The notes: generated from the sequence alone by a model not told the origin. Shown: positions 8,520 through 18,276, counted from the stretch's first letter. The stretch is DNA of 64,000 bases from Oceanospirillum linum (GCF_900182785.1 NZ_FXTS01000001.1:186001-250000); one strand, 5' to 3'. Numbers and translations are program-made.

Positions 8520-9448
8520 CGCTTATTGATGGCATCCTGCAAAAAACCTGCAGGCATAGCCCTGGATTCATTCGTAAAGTCGGTCCGGGCACCATTTTCA
8601 TCAACCCAGCAGCTCACCAGGCGGGCAGGAGTCATATCAAAATAGATATTGCGCGGCTGGACAAAATCAATCACAGGTAACTGAAGCTCATCCCCGGCAA
8701 TCTCTTCCAGTTCAATTTCGTCAGCCCTGCGATGGCTGTGCTTAAAGCTCTCCGCCGCCACAAAGACAGGCACATCATGATCCTTTGCAGCCAGGGCCAC
8801 CAGATAGGTGCCGGCCTTATTCACCACGGCCCCATCCTCCAGTATGCTGTCAGCACCCAGAAGCACCACATCAGCGCTGCTGATAAAGCACCCCAGCTGC
8901 GCCTCCGCAATATAGGTTGTGTCTATCTTCAGCTCAGACAAAGCACGGGCCAGGCGACGGCCTTCAACACCGGGCCGGGCCTCTGTCATAATGACCCTGC
9001 AGTCTGCCGTCTGCATCGTCTCCAGGATAGCCAGAACCGTAGTGCTGTAGCTGTGGGTCAGAATAACACTACCCGGGGGAATCTGTGGGCTAAGGGCCTG
9101 AACAATGGCTTTTCCGGCCTGAACAGAAGACTGCTGCAGAGCTCCAGCCTGTTCCATAGCAAACTGACGGGCGTTCTCCATCGCATCTTCCGGCATAAAC
9201 GCCAGCTGCTCTATCCAACGCTGCATAACATTCCACAGAACCGCCATACTGGGCCGGGCCAGCTGCATCTGCATCGCCAGATCCAAAAGTTCACTTTTCA
9301 GATCAGCAGGGCTTTGTGCATCACAGGTATTAGCGTACTCCTTCAGGTCTTCCAGAGCACTTCGCGAAAGCTCACTACCGCCTTTGCGAATATCTTCTTT
9401 TACCGCCCGGATACGACGCTCTTTAAACTGATCGTTATTGATATACAT
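8504..9448 (-). CDS. eIF2B alpha/beta/delta-family protein (sugar-phosphate isomerase-like)
   Basis: The 314-residue product belongs to the family containing eIF2B regulatory subunits, methylthioribose-1-phosphate isomerase and archaeal ribose-1,5-bisphosphate isomerase. Visible hallmarks are ILTHSYSTTVL, the VIMTEARPGVEGRRLA segment, LLGADSILEDGAVVNKAGTYLVALAAKDHDVPVFV and a C-terminal FDMTPARLV. The N-terminal 100 residues form the helical domain typical of the family. Bacterial members of this type are mostly uncharacterised; an isomerase acting on a phosphorylated sugar is the likeliest role. It lies 66 bases downstream of eda on the same strand, so the two may be co-transcribed. Confidence 0.8.
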   Translation of the reverse strand: MYINNDQFKERRIRAVKEDIRKGGSELSRSALEDLKEYANTCDAQSPADLKSELLDLAMQMQLARPSMAVLWNVMQRWIEQLAFMPEDAMENARQFAMEQAGALQQSSVQAGKAIVQALSPQIPPGSVILTHSYSTTVLAILETMQTADCRVIMTEARPGVEGRRLARALSELKIDTTYIAEAQLGCFISSADVVLLGADSILEDGAVVNKAGTYLVALAAKDHDVPVFVAAESFKHSHRRADEIELEEIAGDELQLPVIDFVQPRNIYFDMTPARLVSCWVDENGARTDFTNESRAMPAGFLQDAINKRKNRS

Positions 9449-9514
9449 ACCAGAGATGGTCCTTATTTGTGTCTGATCCGAAAGTTTCTGTTACTCAACA
9501 TTCATCCGGGGGCG

Positions 9515-10141
9515 CTAGAGCTTCCCTAACAATTGCTGAAGCTGGCTGAGCCGGTTAACCACGGACTGGCGGTCATTATCCGCAAGGATCTGAGGTGTTA
9601 CCAGCCAGGATCCACCGACGACCGGTACATTCTTCAGCGCCAGGTAGTCCATCATGTTTTTCGGGGTGATGCCGCCGGTCGGACAAAAAAGAATGTCCTG
9701 CAAAGGTGCGCCTATGGCCTTCAGCAGATGAGCTCCCCCCGCTGCTTCAGCCGGAAAAAACTTCTGCAGGCCAAAGCCATAATCCCTTGCCCGCATCGCC
9801 TCAGAAGGTGTCATAACACCGGGCAAAAAGGGTACCGGGCAATCCTGACCGGCATCCAGCAACGGATCCGTTGCCCCCGGAGCAACAATAAAATCAGCAC
9901 CAGCATCCACTGCCCCGGCTATCTGATAGCTTTTCAGCACTGTTCCGGCACCAATGGAAAGTTCAGGAAAATGGCGGTTAAGGTACTCTATTACCTGCAG
10001 TGCCGCAGGGGTTCTGAGCGTCACCTCCAGATGTTTCATGCCGGCTTCAATAAAACAGCTGCCAATCCAGTCCGCCTGTTGTACAGACTCCAGCACCAAA
10101 ACAGGCAGTACTTTCTGTTGGCTTAGCTGAGATAAAAACAT
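9515..10141 (-). CDS. eda: 2-keto-3-deoxy-6-phosphogluconate aldolase
   Basis: This class I aldolase splits KDPG to pyruvate and glyceraldehyde 3-phosphate in the Entner-Doudoroff pathway and can also act on other 2-keto acids. The 208-residue product carries the catalytic Glu39 (EVTLRT) and Schiff-base Lys127 (LQKFFPAEAAGG). ATG at 10141 has AGGAG five bases upstream; a GTG two codons earlier would overlap that site. No edd or glucose genes are nearby; instead an eIF2B-like gene follows, so the physiological substrate could differ from KDPG. Confidence 0.9.
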   Translation of the reverse strand: MFLSQLSQQKVLPVLVLESVQQADWIGSCFIEAGMKHLEVTLRTPAALQVIEYLNRHFPELSIGAGTVLKSYQIAGAVDAGADFIVAPGATDPLLDAGQDCPVPFLPGVMTPSEAMRARDYGFGLQKFFPAEAAGGAHLLKAIGAPLQDILFCPTGGITPKNMMDYLALKNVPVVGGSWLVTPQILADNDRQSVVNRLSQLQQLLGKL

Positions 10142-10207
10142 AGACACTCCTAAATTTTGCCCGCCTGAAAGATGAAACGAAACAGCGCTTACTCCAATCT
10201 CAATAAA

Positions 10208-11449
10208 TCACGACATAGCGGGCCTCTGATCCAGCTTGCGCTTCAGCACCCACATCATAACCGGTTGAGCGAGAACGAAAATCAGCGTTATTGTACTCAG
10301 TATCACCATACCCTGTAATACCCCGTGCTCATCAGCAGTCAGCACCCACGAGCTGCCAACCGCCGCGATGCCCGTTGAAACATGCTGAAAAGCAAACTGA
10401 GCCGAGGTGTAGGCCGCCCGCTCATGGGCTTCCGGTGTCTGACTGGTCAAAGCATTCTGCGCCACTCTGCGGGCCGATGAAAACACCATAAATCCGGCAA
10501 AAATAAAAGGCACCAAGGCCAGTTCCGGCTGCTGCATAAAACCAAACCAAAGCACCAGGGCAAGGCCAAGGCAGACCACGGTTCCCGTCCCCAGACTTCC
10601 GAAACGATCCGTCAGATAACCCGTCACCTGCATACCGATAAGAGATGCACCACCTCCGATCATATACAGTTCACCAATGCGTTCACGGGGAAAGCCCAGA
10701 TTGAACTGGATATAAGCAGAAAGATTGGGAACCAGCAGAAAGTTGCCAAACATAGAAACCACGACCAGCATCAGAGCCCAGCGCGTCAGGGATTTATTGA
10801 GCAGTGAGAAAACACCTGTGGCGGGCTTGCCTTTATGTTTCCCCTTATGACGGTCCATCTTAGGCAGTAACAGAAAGATCGCCAGCAAGACACTGATACC
10901 GCTCAGGGCTATGCCATAAAAAGGGGTCTGCCAACCATGCCAATTGGCCAGTTCAAGACCAAAAGGGATTCCCGCAACCGCAGCAACAGAAAAAGATCCC
11001 ATCGCAATTGCCATCGCTCTGCCCCGCCGCTCCGTTGGCACAACATCAATAATCATCGCCATACCAATGGCTGACGCAGGCCCACCAAAAGCTCCGGCAC
11101 AGATCCTTGCCAGCATTAATTCCGCCTGATCTGTCGCCAGAGTGGCCGCGAAGGTACTAAGTGATAAACCTGCTAAAGCCAGCATAGCGATGGCTCGCCG
11201 GTCAAAGCGATCCAGATATTGACTGAGAATAAACCCGGAAGCTGCCGCCGCAAACGTATAGCTGCCACCAATAAGCCCCAGGTCTGACATGGGAATATTC
11301 AGATCCCGGGCAAAGTCCGGCCCCAGGGGCATCACCATCATAAAATCGACGATATTAATAAACTGAATCAGGGTCACCAGAATGACAACCCGCCATTCGC
11401 CGGGTGCTGCACCAGAGCGCAGAGAGTGGTCTGGGGGTTGTGAGTACAT
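10208..11449 (-). CDS. MFS transporter (DHA1-like)
   Basis: The 413-residue protein has about twelve hydrophobic segments and MFS loop motifs (LDRFDRRAIAM after helix 2; YLTDRFGSLG in the second half). It begins MYSQPPDHS with a GGAG five bases before ATG 11449. The family pumps drugs or metabolites by proton antiport; the substrate is unknown. A long open extension upstream is not supported by a start site. Confidence 0.83.
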   Translation of the reverse strand: MYSQPPDHSLRSGAAPGEWRVVILVTLIQFINIVDFMMVMPLGPDFARDLNIPMSDLGLIGGSYTFAAAASGFILSQYLDRFDRRAIAMLALAGLSLSTFAATLATDQAELMLARICAGAFGGPASAIGMAMIIDVVPTERRGRAMAIAMGSFSVAAVAGIPFGLELANWHGWQTPFYGIALSGISVLLAIFLLLPKMDRHKGKHKGKPATGVFSLLNKSLTRWALMLVVVSMFGNFLLVPNLSAYIQFNLGFPRERIGELYMIGGGASLIGMQVTGYLTDRFGSLGTGTVVCLGLALVLWFGFMQQPELALVPFIFAGFMVFSSARRVAQNALTSQTPEAHERAAYTSAQFAFQHVSTGIAAVGSSWVLTADEHGVLQGMVILSTITLIFVLAQPVMMWVLKRKLDQRPAMS

Positions 11450-11573
11450 CGGGGCTCCATAGTCGGAACAAAAGAGTGCTGCGGTCTGAAAAAAGAGAAT
11501 AAGATCAAAAAGAGAGGCATAAAGCCCCTCTGAAGCACTCAAGTATACTCCCTGAGAAGCAATAGCTCGATAT

Positions 11574-13336
11574 CTATGATGCCCCAGGGTCAACAGAAAC
11601 CTGTCGCACAACTCCGATACCAAGCCGCTTTGCCAGACGTACCAGATTTGCACGGTCGGTCTTCAGCTTACGGGCGCTTTTGGCCCAGTTACCCTCAGAT
11701 GCGGTTAGGGTCGCAATAATCAGCTTCCGCTGAAATGCCTCTGTTGCGGTTTTCAGCCCCTGCTCCGGGTCAAAACCAGCACTCCCTGTCTCTGATAACT
11801 GGCGAGCCTTGTCAGCAGTAGCCGCCACCGATGCCGCCCGTTGCAAAGGTGGCTCTGAAACCTTGTCCGCAGACGATGGGATATCCCCCAGATGGCAGCA
11901 CTGAATTCGAACCATAGGTTTGATGGCACCGGGCCCCTCTGCAGAGCTATTCACTTCTGGCCTACTCACATCCGCGCTGGCAATTAAAGCAGCCCGGCCA
12001 ATGACATGCCCAAGCTCCCGGACATTGCCCGGCCAGGGATAAGCTTCCAGAAGTTGCCGGGCACCTTCTTCCAGCAATAACTGCTCCAACCCCAATTTAC
12101 GGCGGGACAGCTCCATAAAATACCCCGCCAGCAGGCTGATATCGCCATGGCGCTCCCTCAGGGGGGGGGAACCCTGATCGGATAGACACTCAAACGATGA
12201 TAAAGATCAGCCCGAAAACGATTTCGCTCCACCTCATGCTGTAAAACGCGATTCGTTGCAGCTAAAACCCGTACATTAACGTTAGAGACCCGATCCTGCC
12301 CAACCGGCTGAATTTCCTGATTTTGCAAAGCTCTTAGTAACTTACTTTGTGCAGCCAGAGGCAGTTCGCCGATCTCATCCAGAAACAGCGTTCCCCCATC
12401 GGCCAAACTGAATTTCCCTTCCCGGTTTCGCTCAGCACCAGTAAAAGCCCCTTTAATATGACCAAACAGTTCGCTTTCCACCAGGTGTTCAGGAATTGCG
12501 GCACAATTCACATACACCAAAGGCTCTTTGGCACGCTGCGAAAGCCCATGCAGGGTACGGGCAACCAACTCCTTACCGACGCCCGTTTCCCCCTCAATAA
12601 GAATGGCAAAATCAGACGGAGCCACAAGGGCCAACTCCTGTTTCAGCTTTTGCATCACAGCGCTGTCACCAATCAGCTCACCACCATCTTTGATCAGTGC
12701 CTCTTGAGTCAACTCATGGATCACATTGCGGGTATGGACAGAGTCAGCTTCCAGATGCTGCAACAGCATAGCGGTTTTCAGGCTGGCCGCCGCCATGGCC
12801 GCCATCACCTCCAGAGTCTGTGAGGGGATATGTTCAAAGGCGTCAGGGGTCATACTATCCAATGTCAGCACACCAATCAGCTGCCCATCAGATTGCAACG
12901 GAAGTCCCATACAGGCGTGTACCGGCAGGTCACCGGAAAAGCCCTGTAACATACCATCGTAGGGGTCTGGCAGGTCACATCCAAACTCAAAAAGCACAGG
13001 GGTTTCTGACCGGCAGATCGCCTCAAAGCGCGGGTGCGAGCGAATCTCAAAACGGCGTCCCAGAGCATCGGCTCCCAGCCCTTTCTGAGCCAGCGGCTTA
13101 AGCTCATGTCCCATACGCTGTAACAGAACCACCGCATCACAGGGAACACTGCTTCTCACCGCAGTTAGCAGACGATTGAAGCGGTCCTGCGCACTCAGGC
13201 TATCGGCAAGATCAATCGCCAGCTGCAGCAGGGTGCTCTGGCTGACAGGGGATACCCCGGAGCTACCCTCCCCGTGGGCCGCTTTTACAAAGATGTCGCC
13301 AGACTTTATTAAGGAGGTATCCGTTTTCTCAGACAT
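11574..13336 (-). pseudogene. norR: norR nitric-oxide-sensing sigma54 activator, interrupted by a frameshift at a nine-base homopolymer
   Basis: Two reading-frame blocks (13336-12158 and 12116-11574) together encode a full NorR: an N-terminal GAF sensor, an AAA+ domain with Walker A GETGVGKE, the sigma54-contacting GAFTGA and Walker B FLDEIGEL, then a Fis-type helix-turn-helix (NWAKSARKLKTDRANL). The break falls in the arm after RLSVYPIRVPP, where the family reads VPPLRER. On this strand nine C (plus positions 12161-12169) force an immediate TGA; seven C would restore VPPLRER and ten C would give VPPPLRER. Everything downstream is intact, so the lesion is recent, a sequencing error, or a reversible slippage site. 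NorR binds NO at the GAF iron and activates the divergent hmp gene. Confidence 0.88.
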
Positions 13337-13419
13337 AGGTCACACCATTACCGGCCTATCGTTCAATCAGAGGAATCTTCACTAAAGCATACGCCGCCTC
13401 AGCAAACAATATGGTTCAT

Positions 13420-13430
13420 GTCATTTTGAC
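13420..13430. promoter_or_regulatory. Candidate NorR-binding site
   Basis: GTCATTTTGAC fits the NorR core GT-N7-AC and is an imperfect palindrome in the norR-hmp intergenic region, about 110 bases before the -24 element. Weaker look-alikes at 13464-13474 and 13526-13536 each lack the leading GT. Confidence 0.5.
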
Positions 13431-13539
13431 CTAAAAATACTTTTTAGACCTACTCAATAAAAGATCTATTTGACTCTTTTATAAATAAGAAAACAAATAA
13501 AAAATCATAACATACTGATTAAAAAGACTTTTTAACATC

Positions 13540-13556
13540 TGGCACACCCAGTGCTA
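13540..13556 (+). promoter_or_regulatory. Sigma54 promoter for hmp
   Basis: TGGCACACCCAGTGCTA has the -24 GG and -12 GC exactly ten bases apart and six of six bases of the TGGCAC half. Transcription would start near 13567, leaving a leader of about 145 bases before hmp. Confidence 0.8.
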
Positions 13557-13711
13557 ATACCTGTATTACCGCACAGCATAATCCACTCCAGGCTCCGGCT
13601 CAGCGGAATGAGCCTGACAGCCAGGGTCATAGGGATCGATGCACCGGACAGGTGCTTTGCGGCACTCAGCTACTTAGAAATCAGTTACTTATAAAAAGGT
13701 TTTACACTGCT

Positions 13712-14911
13712 ATGCTTACACCAAACCAGATCGACATTGTTAAAAGTACTATCCCACTGCTTGAAAGCGCAGGCAGCAAAATCACTGAACACTTTTACAC
13801 CCGTATGTTCAGTCACAATCCTGAGCTTAAAAACATCTTCAATATGAGCCATCAACACTCAGGCCGCCAATCCGTGGCTCTGTTTAATGCCGTCGCCGCC
13901 TATGCCCGCTATGTTGATGACTTGCCGGTATTACAAGCCGCCGTTGAGCGCATCGCCCATAAACACACCAGCTTTAATATCCGCCCTGAACAATATGGAA
14001 TTGTCGGCCACCACCTGATCCACACGCTGAAGGAACTGGCCCCGGATGCCTTTACCCTAGAAGTTGAAGACGCCTGGACCGCGGCTTATCAGCAGCTGGC
14101 AGATATCTTTATTCAGCGGGAAGAAGCACTTTATAAGGAAAATGCCCAAAGCCTCGGTGGCTGGGAAGGTCCACGCCGCTTTCGCCTTGAGACCAGCAAA
14201 CAGGAATCTGAACGGGTTAAAAGCTTTATCTTTATTCCGGTTGACCAACAACCGGTGGTGGCCTACAAGCCGGGACAGTACGTGGGTATTCGCGTTAAAC
14301 CCAGCCACTCTGAATTTGAAGAGATCCGTCAATATTCATTATCTGATGCCTCAAACGGCAGCAGCTATCGCATCTCCGTTAAGCAGGAAAAAGGTGAAGT
14401 CGATGGCCTTGTATCTAATTTCCTGCATGATGAACTGATGGTTGGCGATGAGGTTGACCTGTTTGCACCAGCCGGTGATTTCTACTTCACTGACCGGCAG
14501 CAGCCTGTTGTCCTTATCTCAGCAGGGGTTGGCATTACACCGATGATCGCAACGCTGGAGACACTGGCACGTTTGCAATACAAACACCCGGTCAGTTTCC
14601 TGCATGCCTGCGAAAATGACGCGCAACACTCCTTTAAACACCGGATTAAGGAACTGAGTAAACATCTTAGTTTTTCCGCCCATACCTGGTATAACCAGAG
14701 CCAAGATGATCATAGTGTCGCGGTTAATGGCCTGCATACCGGACTGATGTCACTGGAGGCTATTCAATCAGAGCTTCCCGTGTCAGCGGGGGATTTTTAC
14801 CTGTGCGGCCCGGTTGCCTTCATGGCCTTTATTAAAAAGCAGCTACTGGAGCTGGGTGTCAGATCAGAGCAAATTCACTATGAGGTATTTGGCCCCCACG
14901 CCGACCTTTAA
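13712..14911 (+). CDS. hmp: Flavohaemoglobin (nitric oxide dioxygenase)
   Basis: Hmp converts NO and O2 to nitrate using NAD(P)H in the cytoplasm. The 399-residue product has a globin domain (1-135) with distal Tyr29 and proximal His85 (KHTSF), an FAD domain with RQYSLSDA, and an NAD-binding domain with SAGVGITPM and YLCGPVAFM. All three parts are intact. ATG at 13712 is the family start (MLTPNQI). The divergent norR and the sigma54 promoter show NO-dependent control. If norR is really broken, induction would have to come from another NO regulator. Confidence 0.96.
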   Translation: MLTPNQIDIVKSTIPLLESAGSKITEHFYTRMFSHNPELKNIFNMSHQHSGRQSVALFNAVAAYARYVDDLPVLQAAVERIAHKHTSFNIRPEQYGIVGHHLIHTLKELAPDAFTLEVEDAWTAAYQQLADIFIQREEALYKENAQSLGGWEGPRRFRLETSKQESERVKSFIFIPVDQQPVVAYKPGQYVGIRVKPSHSEFEEIRQYSLSDASNGSSYRISVKQEKGEVDGLVSNFLHDELMVGDEVDLFAPAGDFYFTDRQQPVVLISAGVGITPMIATLETLARLQYKHPVSFLHACENDAQHSFKHRIKELSKHLSFSAHTWYNQSQDDHSVAVNGLHTGLMSLEAIQSELPVSAGDFYLCGPVAFMAFIKKQLLELGVRSEQIHYEVFGPHADL

Positions 14912-14969
14912 GCTTCAACGGCGCAAGGCCGCCTGACACTGCATACAGGCGGATTCCCCGCCCCTTTAG

Positions 14970-15011
14970 CAAAATACCCCGACAGATCGATGATCCGTCG
15001 GGGTATTTTGT
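14970..15011. terminator. Terminator after hmp
   Basis: A 13-base stem (AAAATACCCCGAC / GTCGGGGTATTTT) is flanked by A and T and lies between the convergent hmp and hydrolase genes. Confidence 0.85.
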
Positions 15012-15067
15012 ACTCAAATGTCAGCACCCGCTATTAGCTTTTTTGCTTCAGGTATTAACTTTTTACA

Positions 15068-15844
15068 TCAGGTATTCAGAAAGGCCTGCACATGAGCCAG
15101 AAAATCCAGTGGTTTCTCCGCATGCAGCCAATGACCGCAGCCTGACATGGTAATCAGCTGATTTTGTGGAAACAGAAGGTCAATCTGTCCCTGATAGCCA
15201 TCTTCAACATAATGCGAAAGCTCACCGCGAATAAAAAGCGAAGGCTTACTAAAAGCCTGGCCCGTCGGTGCCTTAACCACGGCATCATAATCCGCATTAA
15301 TCTGCTCAAGGCCCATGCGCCAACCCAGCTTACCATTCGGTTTCTTTTCCAGATTAGTACTCAGAAACTGACGCACACCCAGAGTATCCAGATGCTCCGC
15401 CATCAGGGTATCCGCTTCTTTACGACTGGCAGCACCACCGGCATTCTGCACCGCGTAGAGAGCGGCTAACACCTCATCATGGCCGTGGCCATATTCTACC
15501 GGTGCGATATCGGCCACAACCAGTTTCTCAATACGCTCAGGGTGATTCAGTGCCAATTGCATCGCAACCTTGCCGCCCATGGAGTGCCCGAGAATATGAG
15601 CTTCTTCCAACTGCAGACTGTCCATCAGCGCCAGCACATCACTCGCCATCGCAGGATAACTCATCCCCTCCACGTGGGGAGAGCGGCCATGATTACGCAG
15701 ATCCAGAGCGATCACACGATATTGCTCCGCAAACTTTTTACTTAAAGTGCGCCAGTTATCCGCTGAACCAAACAAACCATGGATAATGATCAGCGGAAAA
15801 CCTTCTCCCTGCTCCGTATAAAACAGTGTGGGGCGATCTGACAT
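15068..15844 (-). CDS. Alpha/beta hydrolase, YbfF-like esterase
   Basis: The 258-residue product has the oxyanion-hole HGLFGSADNW, LRNHGRS, nucleophile GHSMGG and the final His in GCGHWLHAEKP, the pattern of YbfF-type esterases active on palmitoyl-CoA and malonyl-CoA in vitro. ATG at 15844 gives the family length. The gene stands alone. Confidence 0.88.
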   Translation of the reverse strand: MSDRPTLFYTEQGEGFPLIIIHGLFGSADNWRTLSKKFAEQYRVIALDLRNHGRSPHVEGMSYPAMASDVLALMDSLQLEEAHILGHSMGGKVAMQLALNHPERIEKLVVADIAPVEYGHGHDEVLAALYAVQNAGGAASRKEADTLMAEHLDTLGVRQFLSTNLEKKPNGKLGWRMGLEQINADYDAVVKAPTGQAFSKPSLFIRGELSHYVEDGYQGQIDLLFPQNQLITMSGCGHWLHAEKPLDFLAHVQAFLNT

Positions 15845-15988
15845 CCTATATACCTCCGAACCGTGTCATCAAACATAGAAAGGCTATCGAAACAGCGCCG
15901 TATTATGCAGCGCCCGCCGGGCTTGCGCCACTATGAGCCCCTTAATCGTGCCATAGCCGTCAAGGCGCATGCTCAATGAAATACCGGA

Positions 15989-16510
15989 TCAGGCAACCTG
16001 CAGCTGATACCGGCTCACCTCATCAACGCCAGCATTCAGAATCCCCCTAAGCCGGAGCTGTTTGCGGAACTCACACAGCGTCGGTAGCTGATCAAAGCGG
16101 AAAAAGTGCGCCTGACACTGACAGTCCGTCGCCCCAAGATCTTTGACCGGTATTTCAGCCGTGGGCAGATCCTGCAGCACGCTCGCCCAGTCATGTTCAC
16201 GGGGTTCTTTGTCTTCGGTCATCCACAGGCAAAGAAACTCCATCTCAGGGCGGATATAATCCAGGTGCCAGTGACAACGTTCACTGATGCTCAAATGATG
16301 CCTGAGCCTGGCGTGTAGCCCCCCTGGGCCAAAAGCACTGCCCACGTAGGCGTAAAAGCCCGGTGAAAACTTGGTTTCTGTCAGTTTACCAACGCGAATG
16401 GTTTTAGCATGTTTCATCTCGAAAAAAATCAGGTAAGAACCCTTTTCTTTCGGTAGCTGACGGGTCAGTTCAGCAATATCGAGACGCGACAGGTCTTTTA
16501 TTTTTTTCAT
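15989..16510 (-). CDS. DUF123 GIY-YIG-like nuclease-fold protein
   Basis: The 173-residue protein matches the DUF123 family, GIY-YIG-like proteins sometimes fused to endonuclease III. Motifs are GFYAYVGSAFGPGGLHARLRHH, CHWHLDYIR and the paired cysteines in GATDCQCQAHFF. The 30 N-terminal residues before the domain are charged and probably helical. Activity on DNA is suspected from the fold but not shown for this family to my knowledge. Confidence 0.82.
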   Translation of the reverse strand: MKKIKDLSRLDIAELTRQLPKEKGSYLIFFEMKHAKTIRVGKLTETKFSPGFYAYVGSAFGPGGLHARLRHHLSISERCHWHLDYIRPEMEFLCLWMTEDKEPREHDWASVLQDLPTAEIPVKDLGATDCQCQAHFFRFDQLPTLCEFRKQLRLRGILNAGVDEVSRYQLQVA

Positions 16511-16655
16511 AGGATCCCTGTTAGCATTCTTGAGTCTGTGTTTCTATATTAGGTTCAGGTACTTTTTATTATTGGTTGCCTGGCCCTTTTTATTTAGTGG
16601 TAATAGCTTATATCGCTATTGATCATACTTATCGCAAGCATGAAGGAGACAGATC

Positions 16656-16898
16656 ATGGATCTATCCACTCACAACATGACCAACCTGTTTAACCAGCTT
16701 GGCCTGCCCAGCGACGAGACATCTATCCAACAATTTATCAGAGATAACGCCCCTATTCCGGCTGACCAGCCCATCTATGAAGCCAGCTGCTTTACCGATG
16801 TTCAGGCAGCCTTTTTAGCCCAGGGTCTGGATGAGGACTCCGACTGGAGTGAGGTTATCGATACGTTACACAGCGCACTGTCTGAACCAGCAAAGTAA
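16656..16898 (+). CDS. DUF2789 family small protein
   Basis: The 80-residue acidic protein starts MDLSTHNMTNLFNQLGLPSD and ends with the DSDWSEVIDTLHSAL segment, the conserved ends of DUF2789. Its function is not known. AAGGAG precedes the ATG at good spacing. It stands alone between two unrelated units. Confidence 0.85.
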   Translation: MDLSTHNMTNLFNQLGLPSDETSIQQFIRDNAPIPADQPIYEASCFTDVQAAFLAQGLDEDSDWSEVIDTLHSALSEPAK

Positions 16899-17508
16899 TA
16901 TAGACTGAACCGGTCAGGCGGCGTAATGCACCTGCCGTAAACGATACAAAATAAGAGCAAATCTTTCAATTTAAGAAACATAAATTCCACTACCCAGAGA
17001 ATACCGTTCAGGCAGACCCGTTTTACGGGTGGCCGGACGGTACCTCGCACCGAAAAAACATCAGGCTTTCAGAGGAATACTTGTCAGAAGCTTTATCTGC
17101 CCTCAGGATATATTGCATCAGCTCCCCCAGGGCGATATCCTGTTATCTCTGTGTTTTAGCCTATTCAACTTCAGCGTTACATCGACGGTATATGACAATA
17201 AAAAGTGAGCCTCCCAGTTGCCACTCTGCAACGCATATAAAATCCCCAGACTATTTCATTCTGCCGAATTCATCAGAATTCCCGGCAACATACTTCAGAT
17301 CAGCCCTCTCATCACACTTTTTTGCCAACGCAACCACTGTGATTAAATCAGGTTCTGGCACGACATCTTTCTTTTACACCGGCCTGCAATCCGTTAGTCT
17401 GCTAAAAAACAATAGCCAGCACGATAAACGATTTGCAGTCAGTAATCGCAACCTGGCAGCAGGCATTGGGTTAAGGCCAAAGAATTTTCAGCAAGTGAGG
17501 CAGCATTA
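16899..17508. other. 610-base stretch without a supported gene
   Basis: A frame from 17081 to 17509 stays open for 142 codons and its TAA overlaps the ATG of the following amidotransferase gene, but it starts with TTG, lacks a ribosome-binding site, has a low-quality Ser-rich composition and resembles no family. A short hairpin (CCCGT / ACGGG) lies near 17018-17032. The promoter of the next gene is presumably here. Confidence 0.35.
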
Positions 17509-18216
17509 ATGCGAATACATGTTTTTCAGCATGTTCCCTATGAAGGGCCGGGCAATATCGCCCGCTGGGCAGAAAAAAATGGCCACACACTGACCACCAC
17601 ACATCTTTATGAAGGTGAAGCACTGCCATCCCATGATGACTATGATCTGCTCATGATTCTTGGTGGCCCCATGAGTGCCAACGATGATTTCAATGTTGAC
17701 TGGATGCAAGCGGAAAAGCGCTTTATTCGTGAGGCGATGGCACAGGATAAAATGTTACTCGGCATCTGTCTGGGCTCTCAGCTTATCGCAAGGGTACTGG
17801 GCGCGACGGTCAGCAAAAACGAAGACCGTGAGATCGGCTGGTTCCCCATCACCGCAACGCCTAATGCCATGGTTCTGGGGCTGCCCCAGCAGTTTCAGGC
17901 CTTCCACTGGCATGGCGACACCTTTACCCTGCCGGAAGGTGCTAAATCCATCGGCAGCAGCGAAGGCTGTGCTCAGCAAGGCTTTATCTATCAGGATCGG
18001 GTTGTAGCGCTGCAGTTTCACCTGGAAACCACCCCAGAGGCTGCCCGTGAACTGGTGGATGCCTGTCGGCATGAGATTGATGAAGAAGGCCCTCACACCC
18101 AGCCTGCAGAAGCGATGCTGGTGGACTTTGAACTCTTCTCTGAGGCGAATCAGCGTATGGAGCAGATCATGGGCTATATGCAGGCTCAGCTGGAGGCCAC
18201 TGCCACCGTGAGCTGA
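17509..18216 (+). CDS. Class I glutamine amidotransferase-like protein
   Basis: The 235-residue protein is a stand-alone GATase1 domain. The nucleophile Cys lies in LLGICLGSQ, and the His/Glu of the triad in LQFHLETT. Relatives include GMP-synthase-like and gamma-glutamyl peptidase-type proteins, so it may hydrolyse a gamma-glutamyl substrate instead of feeding ammonia to a partner. GAGG lies upstream of ATG 17509. A terminator follows, so it is monocistronic. Confidence 0.88.
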   Translation: MRIHVFQHVPYEGPGNIARWAEKNGHTLTTTHLYEGEALPSHDDYDLLMILGGPMSANDDFNVDWMQAEKRFIREAMAQDKMLLGICLGSQLIARVLGATVSKNEDREIGWFPITATPNAMVLGLPQQFQAFHWHGDTFTLPEGAKSIGSSEGCAQQGFIYQDRVVALQFHLETTPEAARELVDACRHEIDEEGPHTQPAEAMLVDFELFSEANQRMEQIMGYMQAQLEATATVS

Positions 18217-18235
18217 TAACCTCGATCCAGATACA

Positions 18236-18276
18236 GAAAAGCCGGAATATATCAGAGATAGATTCCGGCTTTTTTA
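18236..18276 (+). terminator. Terminator after the amidotransferase gene
   Basis: A 12-base stem AAAAGCCGGAAT / ATTCCGGCTTTT is followed by further T. Confidence 0.85.

Noticed and set aside
10142..10207. Possible tRNA or small RNA between eda and the MFS gene
   Set aside because: The interval is short and shows no cloverleaf or terminator-like hairpin. No tRNA or rRNA gene was found in the window.
13464..13536. Second and third NorR boxes before hmp
   Set aside because: Both lack the leading GT of the GT-N7-AC core, and the third is almost on the -24 element, so only the first site is claimed.
17081..17509. 142-codon open frame whose stop overlaps the ATG of the amidotransferase gene
   Set aside because: TTG start, no ribosome-binding site, Ser-rich low-quality composition and no family resemblance. 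The overlap alone is not enough.
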